Positions 1-8,972 of a stretch of DNA of 64,000 bases are shown in pieces (position 1 is the stretch's first letter; every line of letters begins with the position of its first letter). The stretch is from Methylobacterium aquaticum (lineage in GTDB: Bacteria > Pseudomonadota > Alphaproteobacteria > Rhizobiales > Beijerinckiaceae). A program made the translations under genes and the position numbers. Where the stretch lies: assembly GCF_016804325.1 (NCBI RefSeq), contig NZ_CP043627.1:3423001-3487000 (forward strand), written 5' to 3'. Below the pieces are notes generated by a model that saw only the letters and a list, made by a program, of their open reading frames with translations, had not been told where the DNA came from and searched no databases.

Positions 1-381
1 GATCGGGCACCGGGTTCGTCACTCCAGATGGGCACGGGTCGACAGGGCGCCTGCCGAAAGGGAATAGGCAGTGCCTGGCAGGGAAGTGGGCCGGGCGGTG
101 CCCGCGTCAATGGCCGCGCTCGGCTTGGGTTCGGCCATGGTGAACGCCCTCGTGAAGGCTTTTGGCCGGGTTGAGCCCGCCTCCAGCGCGTAGGAGATGA
201 CCATCGAGACGAACCGGGAGCCGAATTTTACCGGCGACACCGCCGCACGGCCGGCGGCCTGGTGCGGGTCGATCCATCCCGCATCTGCTCAGGCAGGTGC
301 TCGTCAGGCAGGTGCTCGGAGAGGTTGCAGGCATGGGAGCGGGTCTCTAGGCTTGAGGCCTCCCCAAACGAAAGGTCCGGA
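1..381. other. left edge, no gene called with confidence
   Basis: No recognisable gene lies in the first 381 bases. A minus-strand frame (240 to 19, 73 codons, opening [10 protein letters not shown]) is mostly G/C at third positions but matches no family I know and has no clear ribosome binding site. Two short direct repeats, CAGGCAGGTGCTCG-like, sit at about 290 to 320. Confidence 0.4.
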
Positions 382-737
382 ATGCTCCGCAAGCCGTCGC
401 TGTCCCCTCGCGCCTTCGCCCGTCTCGCCCTTGTCTCCCCCCTGGTGCTCGTTCCGATCGCACTCGCGAGCCACGCCGAGGCCTCACCCCGCCAGAGCCG
501 GACGGAGGCCTGCGCGCGCGCGCGCAGCGACGGCGAGCGCCAGACGCTCGGCTGCTGGCGGCTGCGGCACGAGGCCGGTCGCGGCCAGCGCATCCATGGC
601 GGCGCCGCGGTCGCGGAGTTCTACGCCACCGTGCCGGCGGAGCGGGAAACGGCCGAGTCGAAGGCCGACCAGCGCCGGCGCGACTGGGTCCGGGCGCGGG
701 CCCGCGGCCGGGTGGCGGGGGCGAGGAGGCGCGCTGA
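382..737 (+). pseudogene. putative small secreted protein, frame interrupted
   Basis: The ATG at 382 opens a frame that begins like an export signal: [10 protein letters not shown], then a hydrophobic stretch ending in HAEA, a plausible signal peptidase site near residue 34. The body is basic and has two cysteines near residues 45 and 60. In the raw sequence this frame has no stop and runs straight into scpA, but its codon use stops looking coding after about base 740. The frame one base earlier ends in GAG GAG GCG CGC TGA at 737. One base missing between about 640 and 700 would give a secreted protein of roughly 118 residues. The family is not recognised. The alternative, an N-terminal extension of the mutase, is unlikely because a promoter-like sequence lies between the two. 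Confidence 0.4.
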
Positions 738-766
738 TCGCCCCGCGCCTTCCGACCTTCAACCCA

Positions 767-795
767 TTGGCCGCAGCGGCACCGCCCCCTATAAG
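767..795 (+). promoter_or_regulatory. candidate sigma-70-type promoter of scpA
   Basis: TTGGCC at 767-772 and TATAAG at 790-795 are separated by 17 bases, 39 bases upstream of the scpA ATG. The boxes fit a housekeeping promoter in an otherwise very GC-rich stretch. This is inference from sequence only. Confidence 0.4.
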
Positions 796-834
796 TTGGC
801 GACAAGGAACGCCAGCAACGAGAGCCGCAGGCCG

Positions 835-3003
835 ATGACCCGCATCCCGGATTTCTCGGAAATCGCCTTCGCGCCGGCCGCGGCGGTCGCTCAAGCCGCG
901 ACCGCGACCGCCGCCGAGCCCTGGATGACCCCCGAGGGCATCCCGGTGAAGGAGTTTTACGGCCCGCAAGACCGGGACGGGATCGATCTCGCGGGCTCCT
1001 ATCCGGGCATCGCGCCGTTCCTGCGCGGGCCCTATCCCACCATGTACGCGACCCAGCCCTGGACGATCCGGCAATATGCCGGCTTCTCCACGGCGGAGGA
1101 TTCGAACGCCTTCTACCGCCGCAACCTCGCGGCCGGGCAGAAGGGGCTGTCGGTCGCCTTCGACCTCGCCACCCATCGCGGCTACGATTCCGACCACCCG
1201 CGGGTCTCGGGCGATGTCGGCATGGCGGGCGTCGCGATCGATTCGATCTACGACATGCGGACGCTGTTCTCGGGGATTCCCCTCGACCAGATGACCGTGT
1301 CGATGACGATGAACGGCGCGGTGCTGCCGATCCTCGCCCTCTACATCGTCGCGGCCGAGGAGCAGGGCGTCGCCCCGGACAAGCTCGCCGGCACGATCCA
1401 GAACGACATCCTCAAGGAGTTCATGGTCCGCAACACCTACATCTACCCGCCGGCCGGGTCGATGCGGATCATCTCGGACATCTTCGCCTATACCTCGGCC
1501 AACATGCCGAAGTTCAACTCGATCTCGATCTCCGGCTACCACATGCAGGAGGCCGGCGCGACGCAGGACCTGGAGCTCGCCTACACGCTGGCCGACGGCG
1601 TCGAGTACATCCGCGCCGGGATGGCGGCGGGGCTCGACGTCGACAAGTTCGCCCCCCGCCTGTCGTTCTTCTGGGCGATCGGGATGAACTTCTTCATGGA
1701 GGTGGCCAAGATGCGGGCGGCGCGCCTGCTCTGGGCCTCCCTCGTCAAGGACTTCTCGCCGAAATCCGCCAAGTCGCTGGCGCTGCGCACCCATTCGCAG
1801 ACGAGCGGATGGTCGCTGACGGCGCAGGACGTGTTCAACAACGTCACCCGCACCTGCGTCGAGGCGATGGCGGCGACGCAAGGGGGCACCCAGTCGCTGC
1901 ACACCAACGCCCTCGACGAGGCGCTGGCGCTGCCCACCGACTTCTCGGCCCGCATCGCCCGCAACACCCAGCTGTTCCTGCAGCAGGAGAGCGGCACCAC
2001 CCGGATCATCGATCCGTGGGGCGGCTCCTACTATGTCGAGCGGCTGACCCAGGACCTCGTCGCCCGGGCCTCGGCCCATATCCGCGAGGTCGAGGCCTTG
2101 GGCGGCATGGCGAAGGCCATCGAGGCCGGCATCCCGAAACTGCGCATCGAGGAGGCGGCGGCCCGCACCCAGGCGCGGATCGATTCGGGCCAGCAGGTCA
2201 TCGTCGGCGTCAACCGCTACAAGCCCGACGGCGACCGGGCGATCGACCTCCTGCGGGTCGATAACGGCAACGTCCGCACGCTCCAGATCGACAAGCTCAA
2301 GCGCCTGCGCGGCGAACGCGACGGCCGGGCGGTGGAGGCGCGGCTCGCGGCCCTGACCGAGGCGGCGCAGGGCTCCGGCAACCTGCTGGCGCTCGCCGTC
2401 GAGGCGGCGCGGGCAAAGGCCACGGTGGGCGAGATCTCGGAGGCTCTGGAGCGGGCCTGGGGCCGGCACCGGGCCGAGATCCGGGCGATCTCGGGTGTCT
2501 ACAAGCGGGAGATGGGCGGCATGTCGGCGGCGGTCGAGCGGGTGCGCGGGCTGGTCGAGGCCTTCGAGGAGGCGGATGGGCGCCGTCCCCGCATCCTGGT
2601 CGCCAAGATGGGCCAGGACGGGCACGACCGCGGCCAGAAGGTGATCGCCTCGGCCTTCGCCGATCTCGGCTTCGACGTCGATATCGGGCCGCTCTTCGCC
2701 ACCCCCGAGGAGGCCGCGCGCCAGGCGGTGGAGAACGACGTCCACATCGTCGGCGTCTCGTCGCTCGCCGCCGGCCACCTGACGCTCGTGCCGGAGCTGA
2801 AGCGGGCGCTCGACGAGGCCGGCCGGCCCGACGTGATGATCGTGGTCGGCGGCGTGATCCCGCCGGGCGACTTCGCGGCGCTCCGCCAGGCCGGCGCCTC
2901 GGCGATCTTCCCGCCCGGCACCGTCATCGCGGAGGCCGCCTCCTCGCTGATCGGCGAGTTGAACGCGCGGCTCGGCTACGCGGCGCGGGAAGCCGCCGAG
3001 TAG
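835..3003 (+). CDS. scpA: methylmalonyl-CoA mutase
   Basis: Adenosylcobalamin-dependent mutase that interconverts (R)-methylmalonyl-CoA and succinyl-CoA. In methylotrophic alphaproteobacteria it serves the ethylmalonyl-CoA and propionyl-CoA routes. The 722 residues match the full-length single-chain or large-subunit form. The N-terminal two thirds is the TIM-barrel acyl-CoA domain, with [21 protein letters not shown] as a typical stretch in shortened form [11 protein letters not shown]. The last 130 residues are the B12-binding Rossmann domain with the DxHxxG motif at D595-G-H597-D-R-G; H597 is the lower axial cobalt ligand. The start MTRIPDF follows a good promoter and fits family N-termini, although the frame stays open for more than 500 bases upstream. 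No small subunit gene is adjacent. Confidence 0.96.
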   Translation: MTRIPDFSEIAFAPAAAVAQAATATAAEPWMTPEGIPVKEFYGPQDRDGIDLAGSYPGIAPFLRGPYPTMYATQPWTIRQYAGFSTAEDSNAFYRRNLAAGQKGLSVAFDLATHRGYDSDHPRVSGDVGMAGVAIDSIYDMRTLFSGIPLDQMTVSMTMNGAVLPILALYIVAAEEQGVAPDKLAGTIQNDILKEFMVRNTYIYPPAGSMRIISDIFAYTSANMPKFNSISISGYHMQEAGATQDLELAYTLADGVEYIRAGMAAGLDVDKFAPRLSFFWAIGMNFFMEVAKMRAARLLWASLVKDFSPKSAKSLALRTHSQTSGWSLTAQDVFNNVTRTCVEAMAATQGGTQSLHTNALDEALALPTDFSARIARNTQLFLQQESGTTRIIDPWGGSYYVERLTQDLVARASAHIREVEALGGMAKAIEAGIPKLRIEEAAARTQARIDSGQQVIVGVNRYKPDGDRAIDLLRVDNGNVRTLQIDKLKRLRGERDGRAVEARLAALTEAAQGSGNLLALAVEAARAKATVGEISEALERAWGRHRAEIRAISGVYKREMGGMSAAVERVRGLVEAFEEADGRRPRILVAKMGQDGHDRGQKVIASAFADLGFDVDIGPLFATPEEAARQAVENDVHIVGVSSLAAGHLTLVPELKRALDEAGRPDVMIVVGGVIPPGDFAALRQAGASAIFPPGTVIAEAASSLIGELNARLGYAAREAAE

Positions 3004-3090
3004 GGGGGCCGCTCGCGTCTCAAAACGGTCACGGTTTCGGCGCCAAGGGCGGAGCTTCGCCCCTCCGGCTGATTCCAGGGCCTCCAGTCC

Positions 3091-4962
3091 TTGTCCGCTT
3101 TCGTCGACGCGCCCTCCCTCCCCGCTTCGCCTGCCGCATCGCGGCCGCCCCGGCAGGCCCTCAACCTGCGCTGGCTCGCCGGCAGCCTGCTCACCGGGAT
3201 CACCGGCGCCGGGCTGATCGGCGTGGCGCTCTTCCTCGCCGCCGCCGACGGCGTGGTCGCGACGCCGCCCGAGCGGGCCCTGCCGCCCCATGGCGAGGGC
3301 GGCTCCGGCGACGTCGCCCGCAAGGGCGACCGGCTGGTGCGCGACGAGATGATCGTGGCGACCAAGACCGCCTTCAAGGCGCCGATGAGCGAGCGCGCCG
3401 GGGAGCGCGAGGTGATCCGCGTCCACGCCTACGTGCAGATCGCCACCGAGTTGCCCCTGCGGGCGCCCGACGTGCCGGTGCCGCCCTTCGACCCCCTGCG
3501 CAGCGCCCGGATCGAGGCGCCGGCCGCCGCCGAGGGCGATACCGATCCGGCCGAGACCGCCGTCACCCTGACGCGCAGCCCTCTCGCCGAGGCGGCGCTC
3601 GACGACGAGGCGCCGGCCCTCACCGATGCGGAGGTCGACGCCCTGGTCGCCGAGACCCAGAGCCTCGCCGGGGGAACGCTGCCGCCGGCCTTCCCGGCCG
3701 AGCGCCTGCTGTCCCGGGCCCTGCGGCCGGCCGCCCTCCCCGACGATCCGGGGGTCGAGGCGCGGTTCCGCAACATCGAGGTCCGGATCCTCCCCGAGAA
3801 CCTGACCGAGATCCCCGAGACCAGCACCGGCGGAGAGGATGCACGCCTGTTCGAGGAGCGCGACGTGGTGCTGGCCAAGGACCAGAGCCTGGCGGACCTC
3901 CTGAAGCGCAACGGCGCGGAGCCGGCGCGGCTCGCCGCCATGCTGGCAAGCCTCAGCGCCCGGGCGAAGGGCGAGCTGTCCGAGGGCCAGCACGTGCGCC
4001 TGCTCATCGCGCCGGAGGGCGACAGCAAGGGGAGCGCGCGCGGCATCGTGCGCGTCACCCTCTACGGCGAGGACGGCATCCAGGAGATCGTCGCCGCCAA
4101 CGACCGCGGCGGCTTCGTGTCGGTGGCACCGCCCCGGGCGGGGGCCGCGCAGGACGACGACGACGAATCCGGCGTCACCCTCTACGAGAGCCTGTACGGC
4201 ACCGCGCTCAAGAACGGCGTGCCGCGCCCGATCATCGAGGAGATGGTCATGGCGCTGGCGACCTCCACGGACCTGCAGCAGCGCACCAATGCGGGCGATC
4301 GGGCCGAGTTGTTCTTCACCGAGGACGACGACGCCAAGCCCGAACTGCTCTATGTCGGACTGCGCATCCACGACGAGACCTACGGCCTCTATCGCTACCG
4401 GGTGCCCGGCACGCCCGAGGTCGACTACCTCGACCCGAACGGCCGCTCGAGCCAGAAATTCCTGATGCGTCGCCCGGTGGCGGAGGGGCGGATCTCGTCG
4501 CCCTTCGGTCCCCGGCTGCACCCGATCCTCGGCTATTCCCGGCCGCATAACGGCGTCGACTGGGCGGCGACCCGCGGCACGCCGATCATGGCGACCGGCG
4601 ACGGCACGGTGGTCTCGGCCGGCGCCCGATCGGGCTACGGCAACCGGGTCGAGCTCCAGCACGCCAACGGCTACACCACGGCCTACAACCACATGGCCCG
4701 GATCGCCCGCGGCATCGCGCCGGGCGCCCGGGTGCGCCTCGGCCAGGTGATCGGCGCGGTCGGCACCACCGGCCTCTCGACCGGCCCGCACGTCCATTAC
4801 GAGGTCGCGATCAACGGCCGCTTCGTCGACCCGATGAAGATCCGCCTGCCGAGCGCCCGCGAGCTGACCGGCCCGAACCTCGCCGCCTTCCGCCAGGCCG
4901 AGGAGCAGATCGACGCGCTGCGGCAGAAGCACGGGGGCAAGACGGTGGCGGAGCGGACGTGA
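3091..4962 (+). CDS. M23 family metallopeptidase (LytM/peptidoglycan hydrolase type)
   Basis: Membrane-anchored murein endopeptidase or septation factor of 623 residues, starting at TTG; no in-frame ATG lies near the N-terminus. One hydrophobic segment at about residues 28-52 (WLAGSLLTGITGAGLIGVAL) acts as a signal anchor, so the bulk is periplasmic. A long acidic, proline-rich linker is followed by a LysM/OapA-like region near residues 270-310 (AKDQSLADLLKRNGAE). The C-terminal LytM domain keeps its zinc ligands: H486-x3-D490 (PHNGVDW) and H567-x-H569 (GPHVHYE), so it is predicted active. It lies 87 bases after scpA on the same strand. The natural substrate cannot be told from sequence. Confidence 0.93.
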   Translation: MSAFVDAPSLPASPAASRPPRQALNLRWLAGSLLTGITGAGLIGVALFLAAADGVVATPPERALPPHGEGGSGDVARKGDRLVRDEMIVATKTAFKAPMSERAGEREVIRVHAYVQIATELPLRAPDVPVPPFDPLRSARIEAPAAAEGDTDPAETAVTLTRSPLAEAALDDEAPALTDAEVDALVAETQSLAGGTLPPAFPAERLLSRALRPAALPDDPGVEARFRNIEVRILPENLTEIPETSTGGEDARLFEERDVVLAKDQSLADLLKRNGAEPARLAAMLASLSARAKGELSEGQHVRLLIAPEGDSKGSARGIVRVTLYGEDGIQEIVAANDRGGFVSVAPPRAGAAQDDDDESGVTLYESLYGTALKNGVPRPIIEEMVMALATSTDLQQRTNAGDRAELFFTEDDDAKPELLYVGLRIHDETYGLYRYRVPGTPEVDYLDPNGRSSQKFLMRRPVAEGRISSPFGPRLHPILGYSRPHNGVDWAATRGTPIMATGDGTVVSAGARSGYGNRVELQHANGYTTAYNHMARIARGIAPGARVRLGQVIGAVGTTGLSTGPHVHYEVAINGRFVDPMKIRLPSARELTGPNLAAFRQAEEQIDALRQKHGGKTVAERT

Positions 4963-5054
4963 GGGGATTCCGTCGCTGACGAAAGAAGACGCCGCATTGC
5001 CCGGCCTGCCCTCGCCCCCAAGCGGGCGACGCCTGTGCAAGCCTGGGGCGCACC

Positions 5055-5102
5055 TTGTGTGGAATCGCCGGTACGTATATACCTCGTATCGACAACCGAT
5101 AT
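5055..5102 (+). promoter_or_regulatory. candidate promoter and operator of the mazEF-type pair
   Basis: This AT-rich patch lies just upstream of the antitoxin gene. TATATA at 5076-5081 could be a -10 box, with TTGTGT at 5055-5060 as a poorly spaced -35 (15 bases). GTATCG at 5086-5091 and CGATAT at 5097-5102 form an imperfect inverted repeat around ACAAC, placed where an AbrB-type antitoxin would autoregulate. Inference only. Confidence 0.35.
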
Positions 5103-5131
5103 GTGTCAGGGTGTGTGTTTGAGGGTTAGCA

Positions 5132-5377
5132 ATGCTCGTGCAGTTCGCAAAATGGGGCAATAGTATCGCCCTGCGTATTCCGAGCCACGCATTACGTGAG
5201 CTTGGCGCGGCAGAAGGCACGACGGCAGACCTGAGCGTCGAATCCGGAAAATTGATCGTGAAGCCCATTCACCAGCAGCCCCGCTACTCGCTCGACGAGT
5301 TGCTCGCCGGCATCACGGAAGAGAATATTTATGAAGAATATTTCGCGGATGCTCCGCGAGGCGCAGAAATCGCCTGA
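5132..5377 (+). CDS. AbrB/MazE-family antitoxin
   Basis: Predicted labile antitoxin and autorepressor of a type II toxin-antitoxin pair. The 81 residues hold a swapped-hairpin AbrB fold: MLVQFAKWGNSIALRIPSHAL matches the family pattern KWGNSxAxRIP, followed by LSVESGKLIVKP. The acidic C-terminal tail (EENIYEEYF) is the usual toxin-binding segment. GAGG at 5121-5124 lies seven bases before the ATG. Its 3' end overlaps the toxin gene by 47 bases in another frame, so the two are translationally linked. Codon use is somewhat less GC-biased than that of the neighbours, as often seen for mobile toxin-antitoxin modules. Confidence 0.9.
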   Translation: MLVQFAKWGNSIALRIPSHALRELGAAEGTTADLSVESGKLIVKPIHQQPRYSLDELLAGITEENIYEEYFADAPRGAEIA

Positions 5378-5762
5378 TCAGCCGCACTGCCCGGATTTCG
5401 GCGAAATTATTGCCCTCGACTTCAGCCCGCAGGCCGGGCGCGAGCAGGCCGGCATCCGCCCGGCCCTCGTGCTTACGCCGAAGCGCTATAATACAGTGAC
5501 GCGGCTTTGCATCGTCTGCCCGATCACCAGCCGCGTGAAGGATTATCCTTTCGCGGTTCCGGTCCCGCCGGGCATTGCCCTCCCGCCAGGTCTCGGCCTC
5601 CTCGACGGAGCGGAACAGGACAGCTTGCGCGGCGTCGTGCTGTCCGACCAAGCGAAGAGCGTGTCATGGCACGAGCGCGGTGCGTGCCCGCTTGCCGTTG
5701 CTCCGCCCGAACTGATGGCCGACGTGCGCGCCCGCCTCGCGGCCTTGATCGGGCTTGCCTGA
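5331..5762 (+). CDS. MazF/PemK-family endoribonuclease toxin
   Basis: Predicted sequence-specific mRNA interferase of 143 residues, counteracted by the product of the overlapping upstream gene. The PemK/MazF SH3-like barrel is clear: PDFGEIIALDFSP, then EQAGIRPALVLTP with the conserved Arg-Pro-Ala-Leu-Val core, CIVCPITSR, and LSDQAKSVSW. The start at 5331 is supported by GGAAGAG at 5317-5323, seven bases upstream. This adds about 20 residues before the family core; the ATG at 5349 is the alternative. The pair sits alone between a peptidase and a convergent esterase, consistent with a small mobile insertion. Confidence 0.92.
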   Translation: MKNISRMLREAQKSPDQPHCPDFGEIIALDFSPQAGREQAGIRPALVLTPKRYNTVTRLCIVCPITSRVKDYPFAVPVPPGIALPPGLGLLDGAEQDSLRGVVLSDQAKSVSWHERGACPLAVAPPELMADVRARLAALIGLA

Positions 5763-5783
5763 GAGACGATCGCGGCCGCCCGG

Positions 5784-6400
5784 TCAGGCAGGCCTTCCCG
5801 TCAGCCACGTCCTCGCCCGCACCAGATCCGCCTGCGACAGGCCGTGGCCGGCGGGCAGCACCTCGTGGGTGACGGCGGCGCCCGCCTGATTCAGCATCGC
5901 GGCGAGGCGCGCGGCGTTGTCGGCGGGCACGATCGGGTCCATCCGGCCCGACAGGATCAGCACCGGCTCACCCTGAAGGCGCCCGGCCGGCGGGGTCGAG
6001 AGCGGCACCATCGCCCGCAGCAGCACGGCGCCGGCGAGCACGCCCGGATGCAGCAGCATCAGCGCCGCGGCGATGTTGGCGCCGTTCGAGAAGCCCACGG
6101 CGAGCGGCGCGGCGATGCGGTATTCCGCACGCGCCGCGGTCACGAAACGCGCCAGGTCTCCGGCCCGGCGCACCACGTCCTCCTCGTCGAACACACCTTC
6201 GGCGAGGCGGCGGAAGAAGCGCGGCGCGCCGCCCTCCAGCACCTGGCCGCGGGGCGAGAGCAGCGCCGCCCGGGCGACAGCGCCCGGCCCAGCGGCAGGA
6301 GATCGTCCTCGTCGCCCCCGGTCCCGTGCAGGAGAAGGAGCGGCACGGACTCCGCATCGGTGGCGGGTTCGAAGCGGTGCTGGAACGACAGGGCGGCCAT
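5784..6400 (-). pseudogene. carboxylesterase/phospholipase-type alpha/beta hydrolase, one-base frameshift
   Basis: Small serine hydrolase of the carboxylesterase/dienelactone hydrolase group (YpfH/MhqD-like). The N-terminal part, from ATG 6400, carries the oxyanion segment LLLLHGTGGDEDDLLPLG. The C-terminal part, in another frame, carries the nucleophile elbow GFSNGAN, the acid in SGRMDPIVP and the histidine in PAGHGLS, so all triad residues exist. The frames join if one base is restored in the G/C run near 6269-6274 (…RALSPG then AALLSPRGQVL). A GGAG lies nine bases upstream of the start. The aldolase gene lies 22 bases upstream on the same strand, so they may form an operon. Sequencing error or a true null allele are both possible. 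Confidence 0.82.
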
Positions 6401-6422
6401 CTTTTCGTACTCCGGAAATGCG

Positions 6423-7181
6423 TCAGAAGAGCTTCGCGACCCGCTGCGTCTCGCGGGCAAGCAAGTGGGCGTCGCCGGCCACCGCCACGAAGGCGAATCC
6501 GGCCTCGAAATCGGCCTTGGCGCCGGCCTCGTTGAAGTTGAGGAGGCCCGCTGCCTTGCCGGCTCCGCGGATGCGCGGCAGCGCCGCGGCGATCTCGGCC
6601 CGGACCGGGGCCGCGTTGGGCTCCCCGAGATGGCCCATGCTGGCGGCGAGATCGTTCGGGCCGATGAACACGCCGTCGACGCCCTCCACCGCGGCGATCT
6701 CGCCGGCGGCCTCCAGCGCCTCCCTGGTCTCGACCTGCACGATGACGCAGACCTCGCCCCCCGAGCGGGCGTGGTAGTCCGGCCGCAGGCCGTAACCGGT
6801 GGCCCGGGAGGTGCCGGCAAAGCCCCGGATGCCGTGGGGCGGGTAGCGCGTCGCGGCGACGGCCCGGCGCGCCTCCTCGGCGTTCTGCACGAACGGGAAC
6901 ATCAGCGAGCGGGCGCCCTGGTCGAGCAGGCGCTTGACCATCACCGGCTCGTTCCACGGCACCCGCACCACCGGCTCGGCGGTGCCGCCTTCCGCCGCCC
7001 GCAAGTGGTCGACGACCTGGATCAGGTCGTTGGGCGAATGCTCCATGTCGATCAGCATCCAGGCGAAGCCGGCACCGGCGGCGAGCTCGGTGATGCCGGG
7101 TGACCCGGTGGTCATCCACAGGCCGGCCTGCCGCCGCCCTTCAGCCAGGGCGCGCTTGAACGGGTTGTCGAAGGATTTCAT
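6423..7181 (-). CDS. HpcH/HpaI aldolase/citrate lyase family protein
   Basis: Class II pyruvate aldolase of 252 residues, related to 2-dehydro-3-deoxyglucarate aldolase (GarL) and 4-hydroxy-2-oxoheptanedioate aldolase (HpaI). Family marks are GLWMTTGSPGITELAAGAGF, the metal-binding acid in IVQVETREAL, and GVFIGPNDLAASMG, which holds the second metal-ligand aspartate. AGFAWMLIDMEHSPND is the usual substrate-loop region. The length equals that of the family. It precedes the broken esterase on the same strand. The sugar-acid or aromatic substrate cannot be assigned. Upstream is a palindromic repeat, so it probably has its own promoter. Confidence 0.92.
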   Translation of the reverse strand: MKSFDNPFKRALAEGRRQAGLWMTTGSPGITELAAGAGFAWMLIDMEHSPNDLIQVVDHLRAAEGGTAEPVVRVPWNEPVMVKRLLDQGARSLMFPFVQNAEEARRAVAATRYPPHGIRGFAGTSRATGYGLRPDYHARSGGEVCVIVQVETREALEAAGEIAAVEGVDGVFIGPNDLAASMGHLGEPNAAPVRAEIAAALPRIRGAGKAAGLLNFNEAGAKADFEAGFAFVAVAGDAHLLARETQRVAKLF

Positions 7182-7242
7182 GGCGTCTCCTCCCCTTTTT
7201 GATTTCAGGCTCGAAATGACCGGGTGAGCCGACCGAGCTGAA

Positions 7243-7393
7243 ACCCTCCACCGTCATCCCGGGGCCGCGCAGCGGAACCCGGGATCCATCACCGCCGACA
7301 TTGGAAAAAGAGGCGGATTGCGCTCCACCTTGTCCTGAAAGGCCAGCTGTCATGGATCCCGGGTTCTCGGCTTCGTCGAGACCCGGGATGACG
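7243..7393. repeat. intergenic palindromic repeat, GTCATCCCGGG family, copy 1
   Basis: Two inverted arms face each other. The left arm (about 7252-7288) runs GTCATCCCGGGGCC to CCCGGGATCCAT. The right arm (about 7348-7393) runs CATGGATCCCGGG to CCCGGGATGAC. A second copy with the same architecture lies at 18866-19016. Each arm is itself palindromic, so the element can fold into two hairpins. It fills the 267-base gap between the aldolase and glutathione transferase genes. Confidence 0.8.
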
Positions 7394-7448
7394 AGGAGAG
7401 TTGTCGATTTTCGTGCCGGAACATTGGCACGACAAGTCGAGCAGGCCG

Positions 7449-8126
7449 TCAGACGGCCGGCTTCAGGTGCTTGAACATGTGCCCGCGCGCCTCGGCGTCG
7501 AGTTCCGCCTTGAAGGGGAAGCGGTCCTTCAAGGCGACGGCCTTCGCGGCGGCGGGGCGGGCGGTGATCGCGTCGGTATGGCGCTTCAGGTTCGGGAAGG
7601 CGTCGAAGGCGCCCTCGCCGAGCACGAAGGGCAGCATCCGCGCCCAGCCCCACACCGCCATGTCGACGATCCCGTAGGCGTCGCCCACCATCCACTCGCG
7701 CCCGGCGAGGTGCCCGTCGAGGACGCCGTAATGGCGCTTCACCTCGTACTGGTAGCGGGTGTTGGCGTACGGCACCGTCTCGGGGGCGAAATGGCGGAAA
7801 TGCACCGCCTGGCCCGAGAACGGCCCGATGCCGGTCGCGACGAACATCAGCCAGGACAGGAGCGCGCCGCGCTCCTCGGCCGGCGGCAGATATCGGCCGG
7901 TCTTCTCGGCGAGGTAGAGCAGGATCGCGTTCGAATCGAACACCACCGTGCCGTCGTCGACGATCGCCGGCACCTTGCCGTTCGGGTTGAGCTTCAGGAA
8001 GTCGGGCGCGAATTGCTCGCCCTTGCGGGTATCCACCGCCACCGGCTCGTAGGGCAGCCCGGCTTCCTCCAGGAAGAGCGCGACCTTGGTCGGGTTGGGC
8101 GAGCCGTTGAAGTAGAACGTGATCAT
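7449..8126 (-). CDS. glutathione S-transferase family protein
   Basis: Cytosolic GST of 225 residues. The N-terminal thioredoxin-fold domain (residues 1-80) has MITFYFNGSPNPTKVALFLE with the glutathione-site loop GSPNPTK, the cis-proline segment NGKVPAIVD, and DSNAILLYLAEKTG, where glutathione gamma-Glu is held. The C-terminal helical domain follows (WMVGDAYGIVDMAVWGW). The loop resembles the YfcG/Ure2-like bacterial group, which often has disulfide-bond oxidoreductase activity, but the substrate is unknown. The start is the ATG at 8126, where the family begins. It is transcribed divergently from modB with 84 bases between them. Confidence 0.92.
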   Translation of the reverse strand: MITFYFNGSPNPTKVALFLEEAGLPYEPVAVDTRKGEQFAPDFLKLNPNGKVPAIVDDGTVVFDSNAILLYLAEKTGRYLPPAEERGALLSWLMFVATGIGPFSGQAVHFRHFAPETVPYANTRYQYEVKRHYGVLDGHLAGREWMVGDAYGIVDMAVWGWARMLPFVLGEGAFDAFPNLKRHTDAITARPAAAKAVALKDRFPFKAELDAEARGHMFKHLKPAV

Positions 8127-8210
8127 CCGGGCCTCCGGGAGCGGGGTGGCATGCGACAAGTCAGGCCCCAGATGCCGGCGCGGATCAATCGTCCGGCCTG
8201 AAACCCAGCG

Positions 8211-8972
8211 TTGCCGCGCAGGGCCTGGACTCCCGGCGCCGTTCCGCCATGGTGCCGGATCGAACCCGCGGAAAGACCCCCTCCCCTGTTCCTCACCCCC
8301 GACGAGTGGAGCGCGCTCCGGCTCAGCCTGCTGGTGGCGAGCGTGGCGACGACGGCGAGCCTGCTGCCGGGGCTTGCCGTCGCCTATCTCCTCGCCCGGC
8401 GGGAATTCCGCGGCCGGGCGCTCCTCGACGGGCTGGTCCACCTGCCCCTGATCCTGCCGCCGGTGGTGACCGGCTACGTGCTGCTGCTGGCCTTCGGGCG
8501 CCGGGGATGGTTCGGGCCGGCTCTGGCCGAGGTCGGGATCGTGTTCTCGTTCCGCTGGACCGGGGCGGCGCTCGCCTGCGCGGTGATGGGCTTTCCGCTG
8601 ATGGTGCGGGCGATGCGGCTCTCCCTCGAGGCGGTCGACCGCAAGCTGGAACAGGCCGCCGGCACGCTCGGGGCCTCGCCGGCCGCGGTCTTCCTCGTGG
8701 TCACGCTGCCGCTCGCGCTCCCGGGCATCCTCGCCGGGGCGGTGCTCGCTTTCGCCAAGGCGATGGGCGAGTTCGGCGCCACCATCACCTTCGTGTCGAA
8801 CATTCCGGGCGAGACCCAGACGCTTCCGTCCGCGATCTACACCCTGACCCAGGTGCCGGGGGGCGAGGCGGGGGCGCTCCGCCTCACCCTGGTCTCCGTC
8901 GCCCTGTCGATGACGGCACTGCTCGCCTCCGAGTGGCTGGCCCGGCGGGCGAGGCGCAGGCTGGGCGCATGA
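8211..8972 (+). CDS. modB: molybdate ABC transporter permease
   Basis: Inner-membrane permease for molybdate import, forming a complex with ModC. Five or more hydrophobic segments are visible, along with the permease loop EQAAGTLGASPAAVFLVVTLP that docks on the ATPase, and GEFGATITFVSNIPGETQTLP, typical of ModB. The family core begins at LFLTPDEWSALRLSL (8286). The TTG at 8211 is the only in-frame start upstream, and the first 25 residues look unlike ModB, so the true start is unsure; the C-rich stretch at 8275-8286 may also hide missing bases. The last four bases overlap modC (ATGA). No modA is found beside it. Confidence 0.88.
   Translation: MPRRAWTPGAVPPWCRIEPAERPPPLFLTPDEWSALRLSLLVASVATTASLLPGLAVAYLLARREFRGRALLDGLVHLPLILPPVVTGYVLLLAFGRRGWFGPALAEVGIVFSFRWTGAALACAVMGFPLMVRAMRLSLEAVDRKLEQAAGTLGASPAAVFLVVTLPLALPGILAGAVLAFAKAMGEFGATITFVSNIPGETQTLPSAIYTLTQVPGGEAGALRLTLVSVALSMTALLASEWLARRARRRLGA

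Noticed and set aside
484..5268. 1594-codon open frame on the minus strand
   Set aside because: It is antisense to scpA and the peptidase and contains the low-complexity Arg/Gly/Asp composition typical of GC-rich shadow frames.
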